Shown here piece by piece: positions 33,107 to 41,006 of a DNA stretch of 64,000 nucleotides. Each line of letters begins with the position of its first letter. The stretch's first letter is position 1. The translations under genes were made by a program, and so were the position numbers. The notes below the pieces were generated by a model. The model had not been told where the DNA came from and did not search any database. It was given only the letters and a program-made list of their open reading frames with translations. This stretch comes from Spirochaetota bacterium (GTDB lineage: Bacteria; Spirochaetota; Brachyspiria; Brachyspirales; JACRPF01). The DNA lies in contig JACRPF010000005.1 of the NCBI GenBank assembly GCA_016214035.1, positions 372,001-436,000 of the forward strand, in the 5' to 3' direction.

Positions 33107-34150
33107 GTGAGTGTCATCTACTTCGACTCCGGTGTAGTGCATGACAATACGGTGCGCGCGAAAGCGGTACCCGGATCAACGGTTGCCTACACGCTCATCA
33201 GAAGGCTTTCGCCGGATAAGGCGATAATTCATGTGTTCGGTAAAAACGTGCTCGCGGATATTCCGGCCGACTATCCCGATCGCGGACGGGCGCGGGTGAG
33301 TACCGTAGGCAGCAGAATAGAACTCACTCTTTTAAAAGAACAGAAAAGTGCCCCTGCCGCAGCAACAGCATCCGGAGCGACAGCAGCATTTCCCGATGAA
33401 CGCGCCATACTGCTTGCGAATGGAGTAAAAGCCGACACGGCGAACGCGGAGTATCTTGCGACGATTACGAAACATCTTCCGGCGATGAGCATGGCGGAAA
33501 AGGCGCTCCTCATGTCGCTGATAGCGCGCGGCATATACCCTTCAGCGGAACGGCTGGAGCTATTTTTCTCACACGCAGTCCCGCTCCGTCTGCGCGATAC
33601 GCTTCTCAGGATGAAAGGGCAGACCGGAAAAGATATCAAAGCTGATGCGTTGAAAAAACTCTATGCTGAAGCGTCGATAATTCCGCTCGACCGGAGCGCA
33701 CCTGAAAAGATGGCTGCATATGTCGGGAACAACGGCTATTTCGCGCTGCTGGCTTTTCTGCTCGGTCTTATCCAGGACGAAAATGCGCATGATATGGCCG
33801 ATACGCTCAGTTATAACAAACCGTCACCGAAAGACGGTCAGATAATGCTGCCGTTCTTCATCGAATATAACGGAGACATTCATTTTGTGGAGTTTCATTA
33901 CGCGAAGGAACGCGGCGGCAAAAAAGAGACACTGCGTTTTTCAGCGTATGAAGATGACGAACACGCTGTGGACATATCGTTCACACGGGAGAACGGCGGT
34001 TATGCGATTCTGCTGGCATTCCTTAACCGCGGACTGTACGAACTCGCTGAGCCTAGGCTTGCAGTACTTTCACGAAGACTCTCTGAAAGCGGCTTCGGAA
34101 AGGTCTACCGCTTCCGGCTCGAGGCGCGTTTTGCCCCGCGCGAGGTTTGA
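33107..34150 (+). CDS. Putative FliK-like (flagellar hook-length-control type) protein
   Basis: 347 residues, no signal peptide. Three parts are visible: an N-terminal beta domain (about 20-75; KAIIHVFGKNVLADIP, then RARVSTVGSRIELTL) like the first domain of many FliK-like proteins, a helical middle with SLIARGIYPSAERLELF, and a C-terminal domain (about 245-335; IMLPFFIEYNGDIHFVEFHY then LLAFLNRGLYELAEPRLAVL) that follows the Flg_hook pattern. I infer a FliK relative; the resemblance is of pattern, not strong identity, so other functions are possible. The GTG start has AGGGAG 5 nt upstream. The gene overlaps the convergent oxidoreductase by 46 bp. Confidence 0.45.
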   Translation: MSVIYFDSGVVHDNTVRAKAVPGSTVAYTLIRRLSPDKAIIHVFGKNVLADIPADYPDRGRARVSTVGSRIELTLLKEQKSAPAAATASGATAAFPDERAILLANGVKADTANAEYLATITKHLPAMSMAEKALLMSLIARGIYPSAERLELFFSHAVPLRLRDTLLRMKGQTGKDIKADALKKLYAEASIIPLDRSAPEKMAAYVGNNGYFALLAFLLGLIQDENAHDMADTLSYNKPSPKDGQIMLPFFIEYNGDIHFVEFHYAKERGGKKETLRFSAYEDDEHAVDISFTRENGGYAILLAFLNRGLYELAEPRLAVLSRRLSESGFGKVYRFRLEARFAPREV

Positions 34151-35301
34151 CGTTGAACCGGTTTTTTCTTTAATGCCGTTTTGCTTTTTTTAGCTGCTGC
34201 CGTTTTTTTCGGTGTGAGCGGGAGCTCGGGCTGCTTGTATCCGGAAATGGGAAACTCGGTGCGTTTTCCGGTAGCAGTGGCGTGGTAGAGGCCCAATACT
34301 ATCTCATTGGCGATGGACATGCTTTCGATCTCATACCGGGCGCGCCTGCCCTCGATGACGGCGTTGATGAAATCCATGAACTGAAGATCATGGAATGAAC
34401 CGTACTCCTGTTTGCCCGGAGCCGACGTGAAGAGCGCCTTTTCCTCAAGCTCGGCTTTATCGAGTTCGGGACGGAACGATGCGTCCTTCGTGGTGAGCGA
34501 CAGTACGCGATGGCTTGCGGCTGCCGCGAAGGTGAGCGACCCTCCGGTTCCGTCGATGCGTACCGTGGGATCCCATTTTTCCTCGGTGATATTCTCCGCA
34601 AGGAGTTTCACTTTCACGCCGTTCTGATATTCAACGACGCCTTCCGCAAAATCCTCGACCTCGATGGTATCCATATGACGGCGCTCTACATGACCGCTTA
34701 CCGCAACCGGTTTTCCGAAAAAGAGCGTAAGCGCGTCGATAGTGTGTATCGCCTGATTGATGAGAAGACCGCCGCCCTCGAATTTCCATTTGCCGCGCCA
34801 CGGATCTGATGCGTAGTATTCCTTGGCACGCCGGCACTGAAACGTCAGTGAGCCGCCGGTGATCTTTCCGAGTGCGCCGGCGCTGAGGTGTTTCATGATA
34901 ACCGAGGTTATCGGTGAGAACCGGTGCTGAAAAACACCGGTGGTGACCAACGGTGACTTTTTTGCAGCGTCAATCATGGCGTAGATATTATCCGGCGTTG
35001 TTGAGAGCGGCTTTTCACAGATCACGTGTTTTCCGGCCTTGATGGCGTCAAGAAAGATGTGGGTATGTTCGCAATGCGGTGTACCGATGGCTATCGCGTC
35101 AATGGACGGGTCCGCGAGCACACGGCGGTAATCCGTTTCCGCTCTGCAGTTGTACTTTTTCGCGAACGCCTCGGCGCGTGACGGCTGGATGTCGCAGGTG
35201 CAGACGAGTTTCGCTTTGCCGCTTTTCACTACCGCCCATGCGTGTACTTCACCGATGATACCGCAGCCGATGACAGCCATGTTGATCGTACGTTCGCTCA
35301 T
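34105..35301 (-). CDS. Gfo/Idh/MocA-family oxidoreductase with basic C-terminal tail
   Basis: 398 residues. The N-terminal Rossmann motif is INMAVIGCGIIGEVHAW (G-x-G-x-x-G, about 6-20), followed by AIGTPHCEHTHIFLDAIKAG and CEKPLSTT (Lys of the EKP motif); the C-terminal domain has GGGLLINQAIHTIDAL, whose His is the usual catalytic residue. It would oxidise or reduce a sugar or inositol derivative with NAD(P). The catalytic fold ends near residue 360; the last about 36 residues are a Lys/Arg/Ala-rich tail (KKTAAAKKSKTALKKK) uncommon in the family and partly antisense to the end of the FliK-like gene. AAGGAC lies 7 nt before the ATG. Confidence 0.92.
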   Translation of the reverse strand: MSERTINMAVIGCGIIGEVHAWAVVKSGKAKLVCTCDIQPSRAEAFAKKYNCRAETDYRRVLADPSIDAIAIGTPHCEHTHIFLDAIKAGKHVICEKPLSTTPDNIYAMIDAAKKSPLVTTGVFQHRFSPITSVIMKHLSAGALGKITGGSLTFQCRRAKEYYASDPWRGKWKFEGGGLLINQAIHTIDALTLFFGKPVAVSGHVERRHMDTIEVEDFAEGVVEYQNGVKVKLLAENITEEKWDPTVRIDGTGGSLTFAAAASHRVLSLTTKDASFRPELDKAELEEKALFTSAPGKQEYGSFHDLQFMDFINAVIEGRRARYEIESMSIANEIVLGLYHATATGKRTEFPISGYKQPELPLTPKKTAAAKKSKTALKKKPVQRQTSRGAKRASSRKR

Positions 35302-35434
35302 TGAGTATGTCCTTCGTATGGTTTGCCGTTTCCGGCTTGCTTATGAATTTATGCGCCGGCGGCGGTATCACCCATAGACGAAAGCTAAAAAAGCATGGAT
35401 AAAAGCGGTACCGGCAACGCGGCGGGGACCAACA

Positions 35435-36520
35435 TTACGGCACAAATAACGGCCAGTATGCCGCCGCATATCCTATCTGAATATGGTTTGCGTAATCGAA
35501 ACCGGCAAACCACATGCGTACGATGCCGTTCTCGATGAGTACCGAGGGAGCGACGATGGTTTTTGCGTCAAAACAGCCGGGTGACGAAGTGAGTATAGGT
35601 TCCGGGTTGATGTCCCACGGACCGAACGGATTATGACTACGCATGATGCCGATAGCCATGGTGTCATTGGAAGTGACACCGGAAACGAACAGATAGAACC
35701 ATCCGTCGGGGCCTTTGATGAGCTCCGGCTCAGCGGGAGCTTTCGCCATCCAGGGATATCGGCTGTCGGGCGACAATACCGCGACGGGGTGTTTATTCCA
35801 ATTGCTGCCGTCGGTTGATACGGCACCCGCAAGCACGGCACCCGATGCATTTGATCCGTAATAATTATATGCCGTATATATCATATAGTAACTGCCGCCG
35901 TGTTCGACGATGGTGGGACTTACGATGCCGTCGTGGTCGAACCCGTCGGGCGTGTTCGTCATCGCAGGCCCCGCATGTTTGGTGAACGTTATGCCGTCGA
36001 TTGAACGCGCAAGACCGAGCGATACCGGAAATGACCGGGCAAAACCGCCGCGCTCAACATATCCCGAATAGTACAATCGATACTCATTTCCCGCTCTCAT
36101 CATGAAGCAGGTTTCGTGTGTTTCATCCCAGGTGCCGGCATCGGTGGGCAGTATCTTTCCCTCGACTTCATGATCGAGCGCTGTGAAAACGCGTTTCCAG
36201 TGTAAGCCGTCGGTAGATACCGCTTCGCAGAGCACCGGCCCCGCATGTATGGCGCCTTTGACGGGATCGTACCCGGTGAAGAGCATTCTGTAAATCGATC
36301 CGTCTTTGATCACACAAGGATCACCGTCGATCATGTATTGGCCCGAATAGACGGGGGTCGGGAGTTTCGACCAAGTCGCCCATCCTTTTGTCGACGGTGC
36401 AGCCGGATTGCCGGTGCAGCCCGTGATCAGAGCTGCGGCAGCAACGGCGAGCAGATGGCTCATGTGAGACGAGCGGTGATGCTGATGAATACCGATGCGG
36501 TTGGCTGATGTAGTGTTCAT
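35435..36520 (-). CDS. Secreted lipoprotein with five-bladed beta-propeller (GH43/GH130-like)
   Basis: 361 residues. A long signal peptide ends at the lipobox ITGC (Cys35), followed by TGNPAAPS, the NPxxP motif shared by four lipoproteins of this cluster. The rest shows the repeated blade pattern of GH43/32/130-like propellers: VYSGQYMIDGDPCVIKDG, YRMLFTGYD, AVSTDGLHWKR, YRLYYSGY, DHDGIVSPTIVEHGGSYYMI, GPDGWFYLFVSG. Acidic residues at blade starts could be catalytic, but I cannot assign a family. It is the last gene of a five-gene operon; AGGAA lies 10 nt before the ATG. A glycan-binding or hydrolytic surface protein. Confidence 0.72.
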   Translation of the reverse strand: MNTTSANRIGIHQHHRSSHMSHLLAVAAAALITGCTGNPAAPSTKGWATWSKLPTPVYSGQYMIDGDPCVIKDGSIYRMLFTGYDPVKGAIHAGPVLCEAVSTDGLHWKRVFTALDHEVEGKILPTDAGTWDETHETCFMMRAGNEYRLYYSGYVERGGFARSFPVSLGLARSIDGITFTKHAGPAMTNTPDGFDHDGIVSPTIVEHGGSYYMIYTAYNYYGSNASGAVLAGAVSTDGSNWNKHPVAVLSPDSRYPWMAKAPAEPELIKGPDGWFYLFVSGVTSNDTMAIGIMRSHNPFGPWDINPEPILTSSPGCFDAKTIVAPSVLIENGIVRMWFAGFDYANHIQIGYAAAYWPLFVP

Positions 36521-36547
36521 GATACAATTTCCTGTTCTCTGAGCGGG

Positions 36548-37930
36548 TTACTGTGTCAGGAGCGAGGTTATTCCCGCCTCGATATTTGTTGATGTGTAAT
36601 TCGATCCCCAGACGGCATTCACCGAACGCGCAAGTGCATCGGCGCCGGTGCAGAGTTCCGGTGGGTCGATGGCGATGTTGTAGAGATACAATCGGCTGTC
36701 ACAGAACTCTTTCAGCCGCGGCAGCGCGAACGACACATCGCGTGATGCGGACTTCGCCGCGCGCAATGCGGTGAGATTGCTGTCGAACGCCGGCTTGCTG
36801 TAGAGCTCCATGATAACGGGCAGATCCGGCGGTGCGAGCCTGCGATGCAGATACGTGCATCCGATAAGATATGCCGATGAAACGACTGGCTCTTCCAGCA
36901 TGGGGCCGTGCGTATATGCGGCAGTATCGGGTGCGGCAGATCGATACCAATAGTATGCGTTTCTGCTCACCGAAGTCATGAAATCCTTTGTCTGCGTCAC
37001 CGGGACAAGATTGTCGAGTTCGTCGTGCATGACGAGTGTATCGGCCGGAAGTGCGGTGAGGTCGATATGACGCATGCCGGTAAAGCTGCCGAGGCCCGGG
37101 ATGCCGCCGCTTGCAGCGAGGATGCGCCGGCGGTACGGTTCGAGAAACGTGCGCGCGTCGCCGGTGCGCGTGACAATGTGGTTGTACATCGCTGTAAAAT
37201 CGGACGGCGGGGCGATTGCCGCAACGGCAAGAGGCCTGGCGCGTGTGTCGGCAAACGCTCCGGCATAGAGCGCTTCGAATCCGCCCCACGATGTGCCGAA
37301 TACGCCGATGCGTGTCCGGTCGGCGTCAGGTATCTCCGCAAGATGCCACATGCCCGCTTTCATATCCTCGATATCGTCACGGACACTGCCGCCCGCATAG
37401 AAACGGCCGTAGATGAGGAGCACGTTGAACCGGTTGATGATATGCGGTCTGACCTCGTCGATAATCTGCGACAGTACATATCTCTGATAGACGACAGAAC
37501 CGGTGCCGTCGTACGCGGGACCGTCGACATCGGCATGCTGACCGGAGGCGTCGAGCGTGTAGCCCGCCCATCGTGTATCGACTTCCTCGCCGCTCCAGTC
37601 GATGCCTTTATACGGCATGGTCATGACGACTACCGGACGAGCCGTGCTGCTGTTGGACGATATGAACTGCGCATAGGTTTTTCCGCCGTCGGGCCGGTAT
37701 ATGCGTACGCGCCGTTCGATGAGATCGCGTCCGTCATCGTTATACACGGATGATGCGATCGCCTCGCAACGGTAAGCTGCAGCCGGTGCATCTTTCGGGA
37801 GCGCCGGTGCGGCAGGATTTTGATGCGATGCGCATGACAATGCACAGAACGTCAGTGCCAGAACAGCTATGTAGTATGCAACGATATCACCGCAGCATCG
37901 TATTGATTCATCTTTTCCAGTCACGACCAC
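36548..37930 (-). CDS. Secreted lipoprotein, alpha/beta hydrolase (S9/acetyl-xylan-esterase-like)
   Basis: About 460 residues. The signal peptide ends at the lipobox LSC (Cys33), then ASHQNPAAP. The hydrolase domain has a nucleophile elbow GTSWGG (Ser214), an acidic residue in MHDELDNLVP (D303 or D306) and His341 in THGP, a complete catalytic triad in the expected order. It may be an esterase or peptidase acting on a glycan or peptide outside the cell. Start: the frame opens with GTG at 37930; a GTG two codons later (37924) has GGAG at better spacing. It lies in the middle of the five-gene operon, 37 bp after the previous gene. Confidence 0.75.
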   Translation of the reverse strand: MVVTGKDESIRCCGDIVAYYIAVLALTFCALSCASHQNPAAPALPKDAPAAAYRCEAIASSVYNDDGRDLIERRVRIYRPDGGKTYAQFISSNSSTARPVVVMTMPYKGIDWSGEEVDTRWAGYTLDASGQHADVDGPAYDGTGSVVYQRYVLSQIIDEVRPHIINRFNVLLIYGRFYAGGSVRDDIEDMKAGMWHLAEIPDADRTRIGVFGTSWGGFEALYAGAFADTRARPLAVAAIAPPSDFTAMYNHIVTRTGDARTFLEPYRRRILAASGGIPGLGSFTGMRHIDLTALPADTLVMHDELDNLVPVTQTKDFMTSVSRNAYYWYRSAAPDTAAYTHGPMLEEPVVSSAYLIGCTYLHRRLAPPDLPVIMELYSKPAFDSNLTALRAAKSASRDVSFALPRLKEFCDSRLYLYNIAIDPPELCTGADALARSVNAVWGSNYTSTNIEAGITSLLTQ

Positions 37931-37967
37931 ACTCCATTGTTCGTATCATCCGATGCGCGACGAAATA

Positions 37968-39080
37968 TCATCGGCTTTTCGGCAGCCGGTACCACTCATC
38001 CCAGACGGTGAGCGAAGGACGTGCGGTGCCGGTGCCGTCCAGAAGACCGGTGTCGCGCCAGTAGTCGTACGCCGGTATCCCCATGGATGCCAGCTGCTTC
38101 GACCCTTTATCATAATCCTGCGGTACGAACCAGACGGCGAATACCGCGTTTAAATCGGTCAGCTCACGGTACAGCAGGTTGATATAATCCGCCTGCCACT
38201 TGCTGTTCGCCGGGATCATCAGCCCGAGCGAATCGTATGTCTCGGCGATAAATCCGGTCTCGGCTATGGCGAACGGTTTTGCGGGTGCAAGTGCGGCGAT
38301 CTCTTTGAGCCAGCCGGATTTTATGCGGGCAGTGTCGGCGATCTGCGGCGCATTGTCCGGATCAAAATAAGGATAGGTGCTTACGGCTACGAAATCAGAG
38401 AATTGCAGGAGTTTTTCATCGAGCGGTTTGAGCTCCTCGAATCCGTCATTGAAGTCTGCTGCGACGATGGTGAGCATCACCGGCAGCGCCGGGTATGCGG
38501 ATTTCAGCGTGGTGTACACATTCGACGCGAGTACGAGGTAATTGGTGAACAGTGCATCGTTCGTATTCGAGAAACCGACATTCGCCTCGATGGTGTACGC
38601 CATATAGTCCGGCTGAAAACGGTCGATCATTTTTCTGCAGTAGTTGATGTACGCGGTTATGACGTTGGAGTCGCTGAAACTCCGGCTTTTCCACAGTCCG
38701 GCGAGCGGCATCTGCGTGGCGGTATTCCAGTATCCGGCGAGATTGCGCCGATCGAGCTCGAGCGGATTGAGCGACAGGAATATTTTCTGTCCGCTGCGCT
38801 TGCGGGATAATCTGTCGGCGATCTCTTTTTCCACCGGGGCGGGAAACGCACCGTTGGTGAGCATCTCATCCCAGGGAACGCCATTGTCCAGGTGATGCGA
38901 GATGATGTCCCCGTGCGCCGCGATGAAGCTGTACGTCCGCTCCACGGCGACGGCGGTGAACTCATACGGCCAGGGCGTAAATCCCATGCGGAACGGACGG
39001 GCTCCGGGCATGGCGGGGTTCTGCGCGCATGACAGGGCCCATGCGGCAACGCAGATGATGATAAGCAGCGTGCGATTCAT
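37968..39080 (-). CDS. Lipoprotein with clan GH-A type TIM-barrel (paralogue 1)
   Basis: 370 residues. Lipobox ALSC (Cys18), then AQNPAMP. The barrel begins GFTPWPYEFTAVAV and has SHHLDNGVPWDEML (about 61-74). Two candidate catalytic acids sit where clan GH-A enzymes place them: E165 in IEANVGF (acid/base) and E274 in AIAETGF (nucleophile). It is clearly related to the protein at 39573-40751, which shares GFTPxPY, HLDNxVPWxE, AFP and the two Glu motifs, so a duplication within one operon. Predicted role: surface-exposed retaining glycosidase; no named family can be assigned by eye. Confidence 0.72.
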   Translation of the reverse strand: MNRTLLIIICVAAWALSCAQNPAMPGARPFRMGFTPWPYEFTAVAVERTYSFIAAHGDIISHHLDNGVPWDEMLTNGAFPAPVEKEIADRLSRKRSGQKIFLSLNPLELDRRNLAGYWNTATQMPLAGLWKSRSFSDSNVITAYINYCRKMIDRFQPDYMAYTIEANVGFSNTNDALFTNYLVLASNVYTTLKSAYPALPVMLTIVAADFNDGFEELKPLDEKLLQFSDFVAVSTYPYFDPDNAPQIADTARIKSGWLKEIAALAPAKPFAIAETGFIAETYDSLGLMIPANSKWQADYINLLYRELTDLNAVFAVWFVPQDYDKGSKQLASMGIPAYDYWRDTGLLDGTGTARPSLTVWDEWYRLPKSR

Positions 39081-39088
39081 GTAGATGC

Positions 39089-39547
39089 CTATTTATTGGT
39101 GACGGATGTATGCCGATCGTCGAAATAGTAGTGGACGCTGACACCGCTTCTGAGCTTCATCTGAAAATAGCCGACAACAAAGAACGCGGGATTCGCATAG
39201 GCGCTGATGCTTACGTTCTCCGCCTTCGGTATGAAGAACTCCACACCGAGCGGCATTGAAAGGCCGATGAGATAATTCTCCATGAAAATACCGGCGCCGA
39301 TGAAGAATTTCATCATGCGGTTGTTCACCGGACGGAAAACGAAGTCGATCTCCGGCGTTGCGGTCAGGAGCACCGCAGGTCCTACGGCGATGATATCGTA
39401 CCCGAGCTTGAAATCCCAATAGCAGAAATCGTCCGCGCTTGTGCGAAGACTCAGGCTGTTCTCGAGCGGTGCGAATCCGAGGCCCGCGCCGAACGACATT
39501 GCCGTGATAGTCAGAAAAAGTACCACGGTGCGAAAAACATGCTTCAT
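39089..39547 (-). CDS. Small outer-membrane-barrel-like exported protein
   Basis: 152 residues. Signal peptide MKHVFRTVVLFLTITAMSFG, then alternating hydrophobic/polar beta strands (FCYWDFKLGYDIIAVGPAVL, FFIGAGIFMENYLIG), as in small 6-8-stranded barrels. The start at 39547 is preferred because GGAG lies 6 nt upstream. It sits 25 bp after the first GH-A lipoprotein and 8 bp before the second, in one operon. It could be a pore or anchor for the lipoproteins; function not identifiable. Confidence 0.6.
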   Translation of the reverse strand: MKHVFRTVVLFLTITAMSFGAGLGFAPLENSLSLRTSADDFCYWDFKLGYDIIAVGPAVLLTATPEIDFVFRPVNNRMMKFFIGAGIFMENYLIGLSMPLGVEFFIPKAENVSISAYANPAFFVVGYFQMKLRSGVSVHYYFDDRHTSVTNK

Positions 39548-39572
39548 ATAAAACTCCAATGTTATTTATTGA

Positions 39573-40751
39573 TCAGTTCGTTTTGAAATGTGCGGTAAAA
39601 TTCGTCACCGTTGACCATGCAGGTTTCGGTGTCATGTTCGAATCAAAGACGCCGACGTTCTGCCATGTCAGGCTGAAGTCGTTCGCGGGTATGTTAAGCC
39701 GGTCATAGTCGGCGGCCTCAAAATTGATGATGAATTTATACCCGTCACGTATGGCTATAGCAAACAGGTCGTGCAGATAATCCCGCTGCAGCTGCCCGTT
39801 CCCGCTGAAATTGAACGCATAGCCGCTGCCGCTCACGCTGACGTTTTTCGTCGTGTAGCCGGTTTCGCATATGGCGACGGGACGTGTTGTAAAGGTGCGA
39901 AGCCACGCGAGCGGGTTCAGCCATTGCCCGGGCGGCGGACCCAGCGGCGGCGATCCGTAGTGCTCGCCGTACGATGACGCATAGGGATAAAAACTTATGC
40001 CGAGATAATCGCTCATCTCAACGAGCGGTTTCACCTGAGCGGCCACCCGGGCGTTCATCAGGTCCTGAAGTCCGCATGAGAAACCTATCTGAAGCTGCGG
40101 GAACAGCGCCTTCAGGTTGGTGTAGGTGTAGATATACAGGTCGGCGAAATTCGTCCATTCGTTGGAATGGGTGAGCGACAGCAGGGACATCTCGATGCCG
40201 AGATTCAGATACCGCGGTCCGAAATGATTCACGGCGCGCACCGCATACTGCAGATATGCCCATTTGACATAGGGGTTGTTCAGATTTGTCTCCGGTCCCG
40301 CGAACTCGGGCGGATAGACTCCCGGTGTAGACGCATCCGGGCCGACGGGATACGCGATGGTGCGGCGGTCGGTCTTCGCGGGAATGAGCGCGAGGTAGAC
40401 ATCGCGCCCCGCCGGCACGCTGCTTTTCATGGTGTTCCATTCGTTCTGCTTCCACGCCGGGAACGCCGTGCCCCGATAACATTCCTCCCACGGCACCGGG
40501 TTATCGAGATGGAATGCGTATATCGTTGTGCTGTTGCTCATGACATACTGCACGTTGCTGACAGCCTCGGCCGTGTATGCATAGGGGAACGGTGTGAAAC
40601 CGAATGCCACCGCATGGTCGGGAAATGAGACCGATTCATCCGTCAGGGATGGGCTGATCGGGTTGACGCCCCCGGAGCATGATATACAGAGCGATAATGC
40701 CGCGGTTACGGCTGTAATGACGGCGCAGGCGTGTTTTTTATGTGTACGCAT
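39573..40751 (-). CDS. Lipoprotein with clan GH-A type TIM-barrel (paralogue 2), first gene of operon
   Basis: 392 residues. Lipobox CISC (Cys25), then SGGVNPISP. The barrel motifs are GFTPFPYAYTAEAV, HLDNPVPWEECY, and the putative catalytic pair E187 in LGIEMSLL and E296 in AICETGY. It is a paralogue of 37968-39080 with an insertion near residue 265 (SPPLGPPPGQWLNP). It starts the five-gene operon that runs to 35435. GGAG lies 7 nt before the ATG, and the motif GGTGTTACA is 27 nt upstream. Substrate unknown; the glycan-degradation context suggests a polysaccharide. Confidence 0.72.
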   Translation of the reverse strand: MRTHKKHACAVITAVTAALSLCISCSGGVNPISPSLTDESVSFPDHAVAFGFTPFPYAYTAEAVSNVQYVMSNSTTIYAFHLDNPVPWEECYRGTAFPAWKQNEWNTMKSSVPAGRDVYLALIPAKTDRRTIAYPVGPDASTPGVYPPEFAGPETNLNNPYVKWAYLQYAVRAVNHFGPRYLNLGIEMSLLSLTHSNEWTNFADLYIYTYTNLKALFPQLQIGFSCGLQDLMNARVAAQVKPLVEMSDYLGISFYPYASSYGEHYGSPPLGPPPGQWLNPLAWLRTFTTRPVAICETGYTTKNVSVSGSGYAFNFSGNGQLQRDYLHDLFAIAIRDGYKFIINFEAADYDRLNIPANDFSLTWQNVGVFDSNMTPKPAWSTVTNFTAHFKTN

Positions 40752-40778
40752 TGGCGTTCTCCAATTGAGTTGTATAAA

Positions 40779-40787
40779 TGTAACACC
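40779..40787 (-). promoter_or_regulatory. GGTGTTACA motif upstream of the lipoprotein operon
   Basis: On the minus strand GGTGTTACATTTATACAAC begins at 40787; 27 nt separate the 9-mer from the ATG at 40751. The same 9-mer (one R position) stands 25 and 27 nt before the first genes of the two neighbouring transcription units (42472-42480 and 45700-45708). Confidence 0.5.
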
Positions 40788-40836
40788 ACTCTGGTCATAT
40801 TTTGCACATTCGCGTACTATATTATCACTGCATTAA

Positions 40837-40887
40837 TGTCGCTCTCGCGATGCGTCCAGCATCGCTTGCGCTCGGCGGCAGCGCGGG
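40837..40887 (-). repeat. Hairpin element (copy B of the dispersed palindromic repeat)
   Basis: Read on the minus strand it starts CCCGCGCTGCCGCCGAGCG, holds one hairpin GCGATGC-N5-GCATCGC (40847-40865) and ends AGAGCGACA. Both ends match copy A at 31770-31872; copy A has three hairpins where B has one. It lies in the 255-bp gap 40752-41006. Confidence 0.6.
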
Positions 40888-40958
40888 CGTCTATCAATGT
40901 TCGGCACATCCGTGTGCGTGATTTTCATGCAATACTATTTCCTATAAATGCTTGGGCT

Positions 40959-41003
40959 GCGGGATATGTCCCGCGCTATGTGATGCACCGGGTTGGGTGT
41001 ATG
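40959..41003 (+). repeat. Degenerate third copy of the hairpin repeat
   Basis: Hairpin GCGGGA-TATG-TCCCGC (40959-40974) overlaps the octamer CCCGCGCT (40970-40977) that begins copies A and B; an imperfect ATGCACC / GGTGTAT hairpin follows. The far end is not conserved, so this may be a decayed copy or chance. Confidence 0.3.
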
Positions 41004-41006
41004 CGG

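Noticed and set aside
40779-40787. GGTGTTACA as a classical ECF -35 with a -10 16-17 bp downstream
   Set aside because: The matching -10 would fall on the ribosome-binding site or start codon in all three cases and no common -10 sequence is visible; a regulatory site or part of a promoter core is equally possible, so I report only the motif.
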